A stretch of 64,000 nucleotides of DNA from an uncultured Myxococcales bacterium (GTDB lineage: Bacteria > Myxococcota_A > Polyangia > Polyangiales > Polyangiaceae). Below, piece by piece: positions 44,711 through 52,066 of the stretch. A program made the position numbers and the translations under genes. The DNA is taken from assembly GCA_937872925.1 (NCBI GenBank), contig CALMUT010000129.1, positions 39,293 through 103,292 of the forward strand, given 5' to 3'. Within the stretch, counting starts at the first letter, position 1. Each line of letters starts with the position of its first letter. Under the pieces are notes generated by a model. It made no database searches, was not told the DNA's origin, and worked only from the letters and a program-made list of their open reading frames with translations.

Positions 44711-45634
44711 GTGCGCGTCTTTGCCTTCGCTTTCGCGTTTGTCGTCGCCGGTTGTGGCGTGGCAGCGCTGGACCAGGGGCAAGCTCCGCCACTGCCGCGC
44801 GCCCCTGAGGCCGAGGTATTGGTCACGCACAGCACGCAGAGCCATGAAGCCCCAGTTGCACCCCGCGAGGTCGTCGACGCTGAGGGCAGCAAGCTGTTCC
44901 TGGACGCAGGCGTCGACGGTGCGTTTGTGCTGGCCGACCTGAATTCGCAGATCACAACCGTCGTGAACCCAGAGCAGGCCGCCACGGGCTACCTGCCGGC
45001 GTCGACATTCAAGATCCCGAATACGCTCATCGGATTAGAGACGGGCGTGATCCCAGACGCGGGCTTTGCCCAGAAGTGGGACGGGGTGAAGCGCGATGGT
45101 CCCGCGGTATGGAACCAAGACCACGACCTTGCGAGCGCCATGAAAAGCTCGGTGGTTTGGTTTTACCAGGAGATCGCGCGGCAGATCGGCGCCGAGCGCA
45201 TGAACCACTGGCTGGGGGCTTTTCACTACGGCAATCGCAACACCAGCGCGGGCATCGATCAGTTCTGGCTTCGGGGCGCGATGCGGGTGACCCCGCGGGA
45301 GCAGGTCGCGTTCCTGCGCAAGCTTCGCGCGCGGTCTCTGCCGGTGTCGCCCGCCCACGCCGAGCTCGTCGAGCGCCTGATCACTCTGGAAGAAACTCCC
45401 AAGTACACCTTACGCGCGAAGACCGGTTTGACGACCCAAGACGAACAATCGGTCGGCTGGCTCGTCGGCTTCGTAGATCAGCCCAAGGGCAACTTCGCGT
45501 TTGCCTGCGTGCTGCTGGTACCGGCGAAACACGGCGCCAAGTTGATAGACCTGCGCCTGCAACTCGCCAAGCAGCTGCTGCGGCGCGCCGGAGCGCTGCC
45601 CGATCCTGCAGCGCAACCGGCCCAACCCAAGTGA
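44711..45634 (+). CDS. Class D (OXA-type) beta-lactamase
   Basis: The protein has 307 residues. It has a lipoprotein-type signal (VVAGC), a ~45-residue spacer and a class D serine beta-lactamase domain. All hallmark motifs are present: STFK (S98, K101), SVV (S147), YGN (173-175), QFWL (184-187) and KTG (237-239). It should be an active, membrane-anchored periplasmic enzyme; the spectrum cannot be read from sequence. GTG 44711 lies 4 bp after the formate dehydrogenase stop, so it may be read from the same transcript, though the functions are unrelated. It is probably a chromosomal, not acquired, enzyme: no mobile element is nearby. Confidence 0.9.
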   Translation: MRVFAFAFAFVVAGCGVAALDQGQAPPLPRAPEAEVLVTHSTQSHEAPVAPREVVDAEGSKLFLDAGVDGAFVLADLNSQITTVVNPEQAATGYLPASTFKIPNTLIGLETGVIPDAGFAQKWDGVKRDGPAVWNQDHDLASAMKSSVVWFYQEIARQIGAERMNHWLGAFHYGNRNTSAGIDQFWLRGAMRVTPREQVAFLRKLRARSLPVSPAHAELVERLITLEETPKYTLRAKTGLTTQDEQSVGWLVGFVDQPKGNFAFACVLLVPAKHGAKLIDLRLQLAKQLLRRAGALPDPAAQPAQPK

Positions 45635-45722
45635 GGTCCGGCGCGGGAAGCGTCGCTCCGCCAGGGAAGCATCGCCCAGCACGAATAGAGCAGCGACCCA
45701 AACCCAAAAACCAATCAATGCC
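45632..45722. repeat. Dispersed 3'-end repeat, copy 1
   Basis: This copy begins at the TGA stop of the beta-lactamase gene (TGAGGTCCGGCGCGGGAAGC) and continues with an internal near-duplication, then CAGCACGAATAGAGCAGCGA, CCCAAACCCAAAAACCAA and TCAATGC. The same sequence, without the duplication and with one extra A, follows the kinase gene at 51995. Confidence 0.9.
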
Positions 45723-46030
45723 GGGGTGGGCGTCGTCAACAAAGAGCGCAACTGAATCTGCTGTGTGCCGATCACAGTGCCCACCCGCCCAGGGGGTTTT
45801 GTTTCGCGCGGGGCGAAACGCGCTTGACCAGCCTGCGGCCCTGTGCGCGGAGCGAACTAGAACGACAGAAACTCGCCGAGCGGTAGAGACTCGTGGCCAC
45901 CCACGGACGAGGACTCAATCTCGCGTCGAGCATCGACAGGAGCCGCGACACGACGTGCGCATGAGCAACCTCCGCCGGCACTGACGTATCCCCGCGAAGT
46001 GATTGGCATGGACGGAATGGTTTCGATCGG
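45723..46030. other. Intergenic, no gene seen
   Basis: Between the dispersed repeat and the end of the HNH gene I see no open reading frame with coding character, no terminator with a T run and no clear inverted repeat. The flanking genes converge here, so it is a joint 3' region. Confidence 0.6.
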
Positions 46031-47074
46031 TTAGCGCGGTCGATCTTTGCGCCGCTGCCGCGCCTGTGCCTTCTTGCGCAGCATGAACTCGCGTCCGAAG
46101 TCTTGCTGAGCGGCGAGGTCGTTGTGAGGACGGCATCGAAGCGCGAGGTTGTCGAGGGTCATTGCTCCGTCCTTCGCGAACGGCTGCTCGTGGTGCACCT
46201 CGACTCCGCCCGTTTCCGGACAGCGATGGCCGCGGACGTCCACGTAGGTGCAGCGACCGCAGTCGCGCTCCCACACCGCACGCGTCAGAGCGGCGGGAAC
46301 GTAGCGGCTGGAGCCAGTGCGACCGGCGCCGGTGCGACCCACTCTGCCTTGGCTCGTGACGGCGGCGTCCGCGCGTTTCGCCGTGCCGGCGCGGGCACTC
46401 GCGCCGGCGGTGTTCGCGCGGTTCGGCGTAGCCAGGTGCGCTGCCACCCGGTTGACGCGGGGCTTTTCCGCCGCCGCGCGGCGTTGCCTGCGGAGCGCCC
46501 CCACCAGCGTCTGCATTGCTCGTTCGTGCACCTTGGCCAGGTCGCGATCCGGGATCTGATGCGCGAGCAGGTCGCGGGCCTCTTCGAGCAGGTCAATGTA
46601 GTGCTGGTCCACGGTCAGCTCCACGCGATAGCGACCTGGCGAGAGAGGCTCGACGACGGCGAACGGTCCCTCGCGTGGCGGGCACAGCGTCGCCTCGGGT
46701 GGCGCGGGCGTCGGGATCGGAGCGGGCGTCGCACCGGGCGCGGTTGGCGCGCCACCGCGGTCGTTGCTGGGAGCGAGCTGGCGCACCGGACCGGCCAGCG
46801 CTGCCGTGAACTCCGCCCAGCTCGGCGTGCGGAGCGGCCCGACGTCCACAACTTGCGAGGTGACTTGTGAAGACCGGCGCAGCCCCAGCGGCTCCACCGT
46901 TGGCTCGACATCGGCACGCGGCGCGATCTCTGCTACCAGCTTCTGGATCTCGCGTTTGCTGCGAAAGCTGGCTCGAGCCAGCACTTCGGCGTGATTTTCG
47001 ACGCTGAGATGCGGCGCCAGCAGCAAGATCCCGGTGAGGTGGATCGACGCATTCGTCAGCATCTCAAGCAGCAT
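46031..47074 (-). pseudogene. HNH endonuclease gene, 5' truncated
   Basis: The C-terminal HNH nuclease is intact: RYVPAALTRAVWERDCGRCT, then GVEVHHEQPFAKDGAMTLDNL and CRPHNDLAAQQDFG. The front begins abruptly at MLLEMLTNASIHLTGILLLA, which corresponds to the middle of the common myxobacterial HNH family. There a long N-terminal helical region normally precedes the '(L)LAPHL-x-ENH-x-E(V/L)L ... SKREIQKLVAEIAPR' segment seen here. The missing ~100 residues are replaced upstream by 25-bp tandem repeats that keep a frame open to 47245 but encode no recognisable protein. It could still make a shortened nuclease. Confidence 0.65.
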
Positions 47075-47127
47075 CCGCGCGGGGCGGATGTTCGGTGAGG
47101 AGCACGTTGCCAAGATGAGCCACCTCC

Positions 47128-47212
47128 GTTGGCCCGCGCATTCTTCCCAGCGCATTGGTCCGCGCACCACCCCGGCGCATTGGCCCGCGCACCACCCCAG
47201 CGCATTGGCCCG
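47128..47212. repeat. 25-bp tandem repeat, about three copies
   Basis: GCGCATTGG recurs at 47150, 47175 and 47200 (period 25) within the unit GCGCATTGGCCCGCGCACCACCCC, described here as GCGCATTGGCC plus CGCGCACCACCCC. A partial copy precedes it. It lies exactly where the 5' part of the HNH gene should be. Confidence 0.85.
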
Positions 47213-47342
47213 CGGACGCGTCCCTGCGCTATCCGCAGCGCACATCCACCACTCCGTCTGTCAGCCACGCGCGGCTTCCGGACCCGATTCGGTGCAGCGC
47301 GATTGAATGTCGGCAAGTTTTTGCGCATCAGACGGCCGCAAG

Positions 47343-48260
47343 ATGCTTCAGCTGCAGCACACAAGTCACTTCGTTTCGGTATTGTCCGTTGGCGTTGGGG
47401 TCGCCGCGTTAGCCTGCTCGGGGTCGGGTTCCGGGGGCGGCAGCGGCGCATCTGCGGGCACGGGAACCAGCACCGGCACGGGCGCAACTGCCGGTAGCGG
47501 CGCCGGCGCGGGCACGGGCGGAGCGGCGGGGGCAGGCGGCGGCCTTGGCGGTGCTGCGGGCTCGGGTGCAAGTGCCGGAGCGGGCGCGAGTGCCGGCAGT
47601 GGCGCAAGCGCGGGAAGTGGCGGCACGGGTGGCGGCGGCGGCGCCGAAATCTGCAACAACAGCGTGGACGACAACGGCAACGGCTACAAAGACTGCGACG
47701 ATGCCGCGTGCTTCAGCGATGCCACGTGCATTGCGACGGATCTCTCGAAACAGCAGATGGCGGGATTCACTCTCTGCGGCAAACCCTTCACGTTCAACAG
47801 CGCGGACTCTGACGCCGCATGCCAAGACTACGCGCTCTCACCCTTTCCGAACTTCACGTCGAAGTGCCAGTACGCAACCTACAGCGGCACCGTGACCTTC
47901 TACTGCGCTCCGAAACCCGCGAACGACGCCATCGGTGTGCGTTGGGTCGTCAAGACCCAAGTGCCCATCGAAACGGTCAATGGCAAGAGCGTCCTCTGGG
48001 AAAACCTGGGCGGCGAGTTTCAGTTCCTGAGCGGCGGCGGCTCCAGCACCGGGCAGTTGCACAGCACCTTCGATCACGTCGGCTCTGTGCTCCACGAAGA
48101 GTTCGTCGGCTATCACAAGCTCGGCGTGAAATCCGACACCAAGGCCGACTTCCACCAGTGGTTCGCGCTGTGGTCCCTGCTTTCGAATGCGGGCGGCCCG
48201 CACGTAGCAGGCGGCTTCGTCGCCCCAATCGACGCAGCACAGCTATTCGGCGGCACTTAG
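47343..48260 (+). CDS. Lipoprotein with Gly/Ala/Ser linker and unknown C-terminal domain
   Basis: The protein has 305 residues. Signal peptide with lipobox (GVAALAC), then ~75 residues of Gly/Ala/Ser/Thr repeats. A short Cys-rich calcium-type motif follows (EICNNSVDDNGNGYKDCDDAAC), in which a DxDxDG-like run of Asp and Asn is flanked by Cys. The C-terminal ~150 residues are an unrecognised beta-rich domain with FTLCGKPFTFNSADSDAAC and TFDHVGSVLHEEFVGYHKLG. ATG 47343 is chosen since it starts the signal peptide; 36 bp of open frame precede it. Confidence 0.7.
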   Translation: MLQLQHTSHFVSVLSVGVGVAALACSGSGSGGGSGASAGTGTSTGTGATAGSGAGAGTGGAAGAGGGLGGAAGSGASAGAGASAGSGASAGSGGTGGGGGAEICNNSVDDNGNGYKDCDDAACFSDATCIATDLSKQQMAGFTLCGKPFTFNSADSDAACQDYALSPFPNFTSKCQYATYSGTVTFYCAPKPANDAIGVRWVVKTQVPIETVNGKSVLWENLGGEFQFLSGGGSSTGQLHSTFDHVGSVLHEEFVGYHKLGVKSDTKADFHQWFALWSLLSNAGGPHVAGGFVAPIDAAQLFGGT

Positions 48261-48513
48261 AGCCTAGCTGCGCAGTGGTGTTCACCGCGTCGTCTCTGCC
48301 GCAGCGAAACAAGAAATTCTTGGCGCCCCTTGGCGAGCTTGGCGTCTTTCCAAGAAACGCTTCACTTCGACTCGACCTCACGGCCGGCCGCGCGCGGCGC
48401 ACGAGGCGTGCATCCTATTGGGATAGGCTCTTGGCCCCACGAAAACGCCGCGCGAAGGCCGTAGGCAAGTGCCTCCGCGAACGGGCTTGACGTATTGCAA
48501 GACCGCCGAGTGC

Positions 48514-49317
48514 CTACTTCTTGCGTCGTTTCTGCGGCGTTGGCGTGCGTTTTGCTAGCGCAGTCTTTCGCTTCGCCGACGCCGTCTTTCGCTTCGCCGG
48601 CGCAGTCTTTCGTTCTGGTGGGGCAGCCTTTCGCTTTGCTGACGCAGTCTTCAACTTTGCTGGAGCAGTCCTTCGCCTTGGCTTGCCTGGAAGCTGCGTG
48701 CTCGCTCCGACACGGGGGGCGCGCTGCACGTGGCGAAGGCGCGCCAAAATCGTGTCCAGTGTGCGAACGACACTATCGTCCTCGACTAGCTCGGCGAGCG
48801 CGGTCAACCGAGTTCGGATCCTGCCCACGTCGAGGTCCGCGTGCAGCACTAGGAGCGAAGCCGCATCCTCCACATCCTTGGGTCGGCTCGCGATCAACTT
48901 GAAGATCACCAGATCTTCCGCGGCTGCCACCGGCAGCCGTACGTCACCGATTCGTTCGAAAGTGCGTGAGCTGAGCGCCTCCAACTCGAAGCCCGACCAC
49001 GCGAGGGAGACGTCCAGGTCGATGCCGCTCGGAGTGTGACGCACGAGCAGAATCAGGTTCTCCTGCGCAAAACGCAGGGAATCCGCGATTCGCGGAAGAA
49101 TGGCGTGCTTTTGGAAGGTATCAAGCAGGGCTTTCGCGCCGACCTGGTCGCCCTGGACAGTGGCGTCGATGTCGAAGGTCAGACGCTGTACTCCGCGGGC
49201 AACCAGAGCGATTCCGCCGATGATCATCCAGTTCGCCTTGGACGCATCCAGGGCTGCCGCCAGTGCCGCGAGCGCTGACTCCAGCGAACCTTCAGTCTTT
49301 GCGTGCCGCTTTCGCAC
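48514..49317 (-). CDS. MNT-fold nucleotidyltransferase with histone H1-like basic tail
   Basis: The protein has 267 residues. The catalytic motif of minimal nucleotidyltransferases is present: MIIGGIALVARGVQRLTFDID, given here as GGIALVARG followed by T-F-DID. A third acidic residue (GIDLDV) and the C-terminal VIFKLIASRPKDVEDAA motif complete the fold. The last ~55 residues are Lys/Ala-rich repeats of the type AKRKTA(S/P), with PERK and PPK-like variants, resembling the DNA-binding tails of histone H1. GTG 49317 is inferred because translation further upstream overlaps another gene. The partner gene upstream overlaps by 26 bp. Such two-gene MNT modules are often toxin-antitoxin or phage-defence pairs. 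Confidence 0.75.
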   Translation of the reverse strand: MRKRHAKTEGSLESALAALAAALDASKANWMIIGGIALVARGVQRLTFDIDATVQGDQVGAKALLDTFQKHAILPRIADSLRFAQENLILLVRHTPSGIDLDVSLAWSGFELEALSSRTFERIGDVRLPVAAAEDLVIFKLIASRPKDVEDAASLLVLHADLDVGRIRTRLTALAELVEDDSVVRTLDTILARLRHVQRAPRVGASTQLPGKPRRRTAPAKLKTASAKRKAAPPERKTAPAKRKTASAKRKTALAKRTPTPQKRRKK

Positions 49318-49603
49318 GCTTTCCAATGCGCGCCCAGCGGCAACGCACCTCCGCTTCCGCTCGTGCCGCGACTTCGTCTCGCGGTGCAGGCCAAACCCCC
49401 ATCCTTGCGAGCGAATCCAAGGTGGAGAGCAGTACGCGAATGGCAAGCTCCGGCTGCGGACCGCGCTCCGCAACAATCTGGCGCTGACGCGCCGCAGCGC
49501 GCTCGTACCCCCGCCGGCGCCGCGCCAGCATCCGTGCCTCATACTCCACCTCGTCAAGATAGCGCGGCAACCTTAGATCAACAACACTCGACTCACGCGT
49601 CAT
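49292..49603 (-). CDS. Small helical protein paired with the nucleotidyltransferase
   Basis: This 103-residue protein is strongly charged and helical (LDEVEYEARMLARRRRGYE, then RQRQIVAERG), with a basic C-terminus. No HEPN motif (R-x4-6-H) and no helix-turn-helix is evident. Its end overlaps the start of the MNT-type nucleotidyltransferase, so the two are co-translated. By analogy with other two-gene nucleotidyltransferase modules it may be the partner (antitoxin or substrate), but this is inferred from gene order only. Confidence 0.55.
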   Translation of the reverse strand: MTRESSVVDLRLPRYLDEVEYEARMLARRRRGYERAAARQRQIVAERGPQPELAIRVLLSTLDSLARMGVWPAPRDEVAARAEAEVRCRWARIGKRAKAARKD

Positions 49604-49906
49604 GAGATCCGGCCAGTTGACGCCTCATGAAGTTCGCTGGACCTGACGTTCAAGAAGCCGTGGCGCGACGACCCTCGGGAACCCCCGGCTACCCGTCTTC
49701 AACCGCGAACACCTCCCCGCCAACCGCCGATGCGAGCGGTGACATCTTCGACTCGCCAATCCAACGGAGGTGCGAACGGCACATCCAAAGTCGCCGCCTC
49801 GCCGCGAAATTGTGCATCCCGCCGGCCCGTACCTCCAGTGCCGCCGCGCCCGCGACGTGAGTTTCTCGAAACCGCCGGGTTTCCCGCGCCGTAGGCATGG
49901 GAGCCC
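49604..49906. other. Intergenic divergent promoter region
   Basis: This 303-bp gap lies between the divergently transcribed nucleotidyltransferase pair and the kinase gene. It must hold both promoters, but I see no clear -35/-10, sigma-54 or palindromic site in it. Confidence 0.5.
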
Positions 49907-51997
49907 ATGGCCGTTTCCACGCGCGACCCCCTGAACCTGGCCGGGACGGTCCTTGCGCAGAAGTACGAGATTGAGGCAGCGGTCGCCGAGGGGGGCTTCT
50001 CGATCGTGTATCGGGCGCACCATCGCATTTGGAAAAAGCCGACTGCCATCAAGGTGTTCAACGCCCTGGCTTTGCCGCCCGGGGAGCTGCGGGATGCGCT
50101 GCAGAGCGCGTTCCTGAAAGAAGGCGCGCTGCTGGCAGAGCTGTCGAGCCTTTCCACCAGCATCGTGCAGGCCTGGGACGTTGGCACCCACACAGACGAC
50201 GAAGGCAGTTGGTTTCCGTATCTGGTATTGGAGTGGCTCCCGGGCCAAGCGCTGGATCATGTGCTGCTTGATCGGGCCCAAGCCGGCATGCCGCCCTTCA
50301 CATTGGGGCAGTGCATGGGGCTGCTCGGCCCCGTGGCGCATGCCCTTTCGCTGGCGCATGCCCGGGGCATTGCGCACCGAGATCTCAAGCCCGAGAACCT
50401 ATTCGTGCTTGGTGCGATCGACTCTGAAAGCGCGAGCCTGAAGCTGCTCGACTTTGGTGTGGCCAAGGTCATGGACGAAAAGGTGGTGCGCGCTGCCCTG
50501 GCGAAAACCGGGGGAACCATCAAGACCTTCACGCCGGAGTACGGGGCGCCGGAGCAGTTCACGCGCGCCCGCGGCGCGACCGGGCCGTGGACGGACGTGT
50601 ACCAGCTGGCGCTGGTGATGGTGGAAATGCTGAGCGGTCGGCGTGCGCTCTCTGGGGCGAGCGTTGCGGACCTGGCCGCGTGCTCCGCGGATGCCAGCGC
50701 GCGGCCAACACCGAACCAACGCGGCGTGATGCTGCCGGAGCGCGTCGAAGCCGTCTTTGTCAAAGCGCTGGCGGTGCAGCCCGCCCACCGCTTTGCCGAC
50801 GCGGGCGCCTTTTGGCAAGCGCTGGAGTCGGCTGCGGACGATCGCGCGACGACCCTGGCCTATGCGCTGCCGCCTGCGGCGTCGCACGCGGACGAGCGCG
50901 TTAGCGCGCAGATCGACGCATCCCGGAACGCGGTGCTCTCCACGACCGCAGACGCGCCCGCGGGCAGTGTGGCGCCGACCAGTCGCAGGGCCGATCTCAC
51001 CCAGCCCGGGCGCGCCGCGGCACGCTCCAAGTCACGCCTGCGCACTATTCTGCCAGTCGCTATTTGGCTGTTCGCTCTGCTCGGCTTCGTCGCTGTGGGG
51101 CTCGTGCTGTTCCTGTGGCCCAAGGGGCAGGCCGCGGAGCTACGCGCGGCGGCAGCCATCCCGCCGGATCTGTCAGCGCTCGCGACGCGACTGCGCTGCC
51201 CGCCGGGCATGGTGAAGATCCCTGCGGGCCAGTTCTTCATGGGCTCCGACCTTGAAGAGGCGACGCCCGCGGAGAAGCCCGCGTTTGCGGTCAAGCTAGA
51301 CAGCTATTGCATCGACCTCACGGAAGTGACCGTGGAGCAGTACCTGCAGTGCTCCGAAGCGGGGAACTGCAAGCGACCGGGAACCAGCGTGCGCTGGCCG
51401 GAGATCACGCCCAAGCAAAAACAGGTGTACTCACAAGCTTGCAACGCTGGGGATCCAAGCCGCAAGCAGCATCCCATCAACTGCGTGGACTTCTTCATGG
51501 CCGAACGCTACTGCGAGATGCGCGGCGCGCGACTGCCCACCGAAGCCGAGTGGGAGTACGCCACGCGCGGTCCTGACGGGCGCGTGTATCCCTGGGGCGA
51601 CGAAACACCGACTCCGGCGCATCTCAACGCGTGCGGGACCGAGTGTGTGGCTTGGGGCGAGAAGCGGGGCGAGGCCGCGTTTGCGCTCTACGACGCCGAC
51701 GATGGCTTTGCGACCACGGCGCCCGTCGGATCGTTTCCGAAGGGCAACTCCCGCTTCGGACTGCAAGACGTCGCCGGCAATGTCTGGGAGTGGGTAGCTG
51801 ACTGGCACGGCCCCTACACCGCATCAGAAAAGAACAATCCCGAGGGGCCGCGGGAAGGTGAACGCAAGGTGATCCGCGGCGGAGCCTTCAACGGCAGCCA
51901 AGCGGGCTGGCTGCGCCCGAGCTTTCGCTATGCTCAGGAGCCGAGCGCGCTTTCCCACGGCATTGGCTTTCGCTGTGCGCGCAATTTTGGCAATTGA
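49907..51997 (+). CDS. Membrane Ser/Thr protein kinase with C-terminal formylglycine-generating-enzyme-like domain
   Basis: The protein has 696 residues. Kinase domain ~18-300: Gly loop VAEGGFSIVY, Lys in TAIKVF, catalytic HRDLKPEN (near 157), LLDFGVAK and the APE motif (YGAPEQF). One membrane helix lies near 385-408. The periplasmic part (~420-696) is an FGE-sulfatase domain: PAGQFFMGSD, RLPTEAEWEYATRG, DVAGNVWEWVADW, RGGAF and GFRCAR. FGE converts a Cys of sulfatases to formylglycine, but many fused copies act only as binding domains. The sulfatase-fold gene next to it makes a working link possible. Typical of myxobacterial kinases that sense across the membrane. Confidence 0.92.
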   Translation: MAVSTRDPLNLAGTVLAQKYEIEAAVAEGGFSIVYRAHHRIWKKPTAIKVFNALALPPGELRDALQSAFLKEGALLAELSSLSTSIVQAWDVGTHTDDEGSWFPYLVLEWLPGQALDHVLLDRAQAGMPPFTLGQCMGLLGPVAHALSLAHARGIAHRDLKPENLFVLGAIDSESASLKLLDFGVAKVMDEKVVRAALAKTGGTIKTFTPEYGAPEQFTRARGATGPWTDVYQLALVMVEMLSGRRALSGASVADLAACSADASARPTPNQRGVMLPERVEAVFVKALAVQPAHRFADAGAFWQALESAADDRATTLAYALPPAASHADERVSAQIDASRNAVLSTTADAPAGSVAPTSRRADLTQPGRAAARSKSRLRTILPVAIWLFALLGFVAVGLVLFLWPKGQAAELRAAAAIPPDLSALATRLRCPPGMVKIPAGQFFMGSDLEEATPAEKPAFAVKLDSYCIDLTEVTVEQYLQCSEAGNCKRPGTSVRWPEITPKQKQVYSQACNAGDPSRKQHPINCVDFFMAERYCEMRGARLPTEAEWEYATRGPDGRVYPWGDETPTPAHLNACGTECVAWGEKRGEAAFALYDADDGFATTAPVGSFPKGNSRFGLQDVAGNVWEWVADWHGPYTASEKNNPEGPREGERKVIRGGAFNGSQAGWLRPSFRYAQEPSALSHGIGFRCARNFGN

Positions 51998-52066
51998 GGC
52001 CCGGCGCGGGAAGCATCGCCCAGCACGAATAGAGCAGCGACCCAAACCCAAAAACCAAATCAATGC
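51995..52066. repeat. Dispersed 3'-end repeat, copy 2
   Basis: This copy begins at the TGA stop of the kinase gene (TGAGGCCCGGCGCGGGAAGC) and ends with AACCAAATCAATGC, just past the stop codon of the convergent sulfatase gene. The block from GGGAAGCATCGCC to AACCAA is identical to copy 1 at 45664. Confidence 0.9.

Noticed and set aside
47128..47212. CRISPR array from 25-bp repeats
   Set aside because: Copies are directly adjacent without spacers and no cas genes are present.
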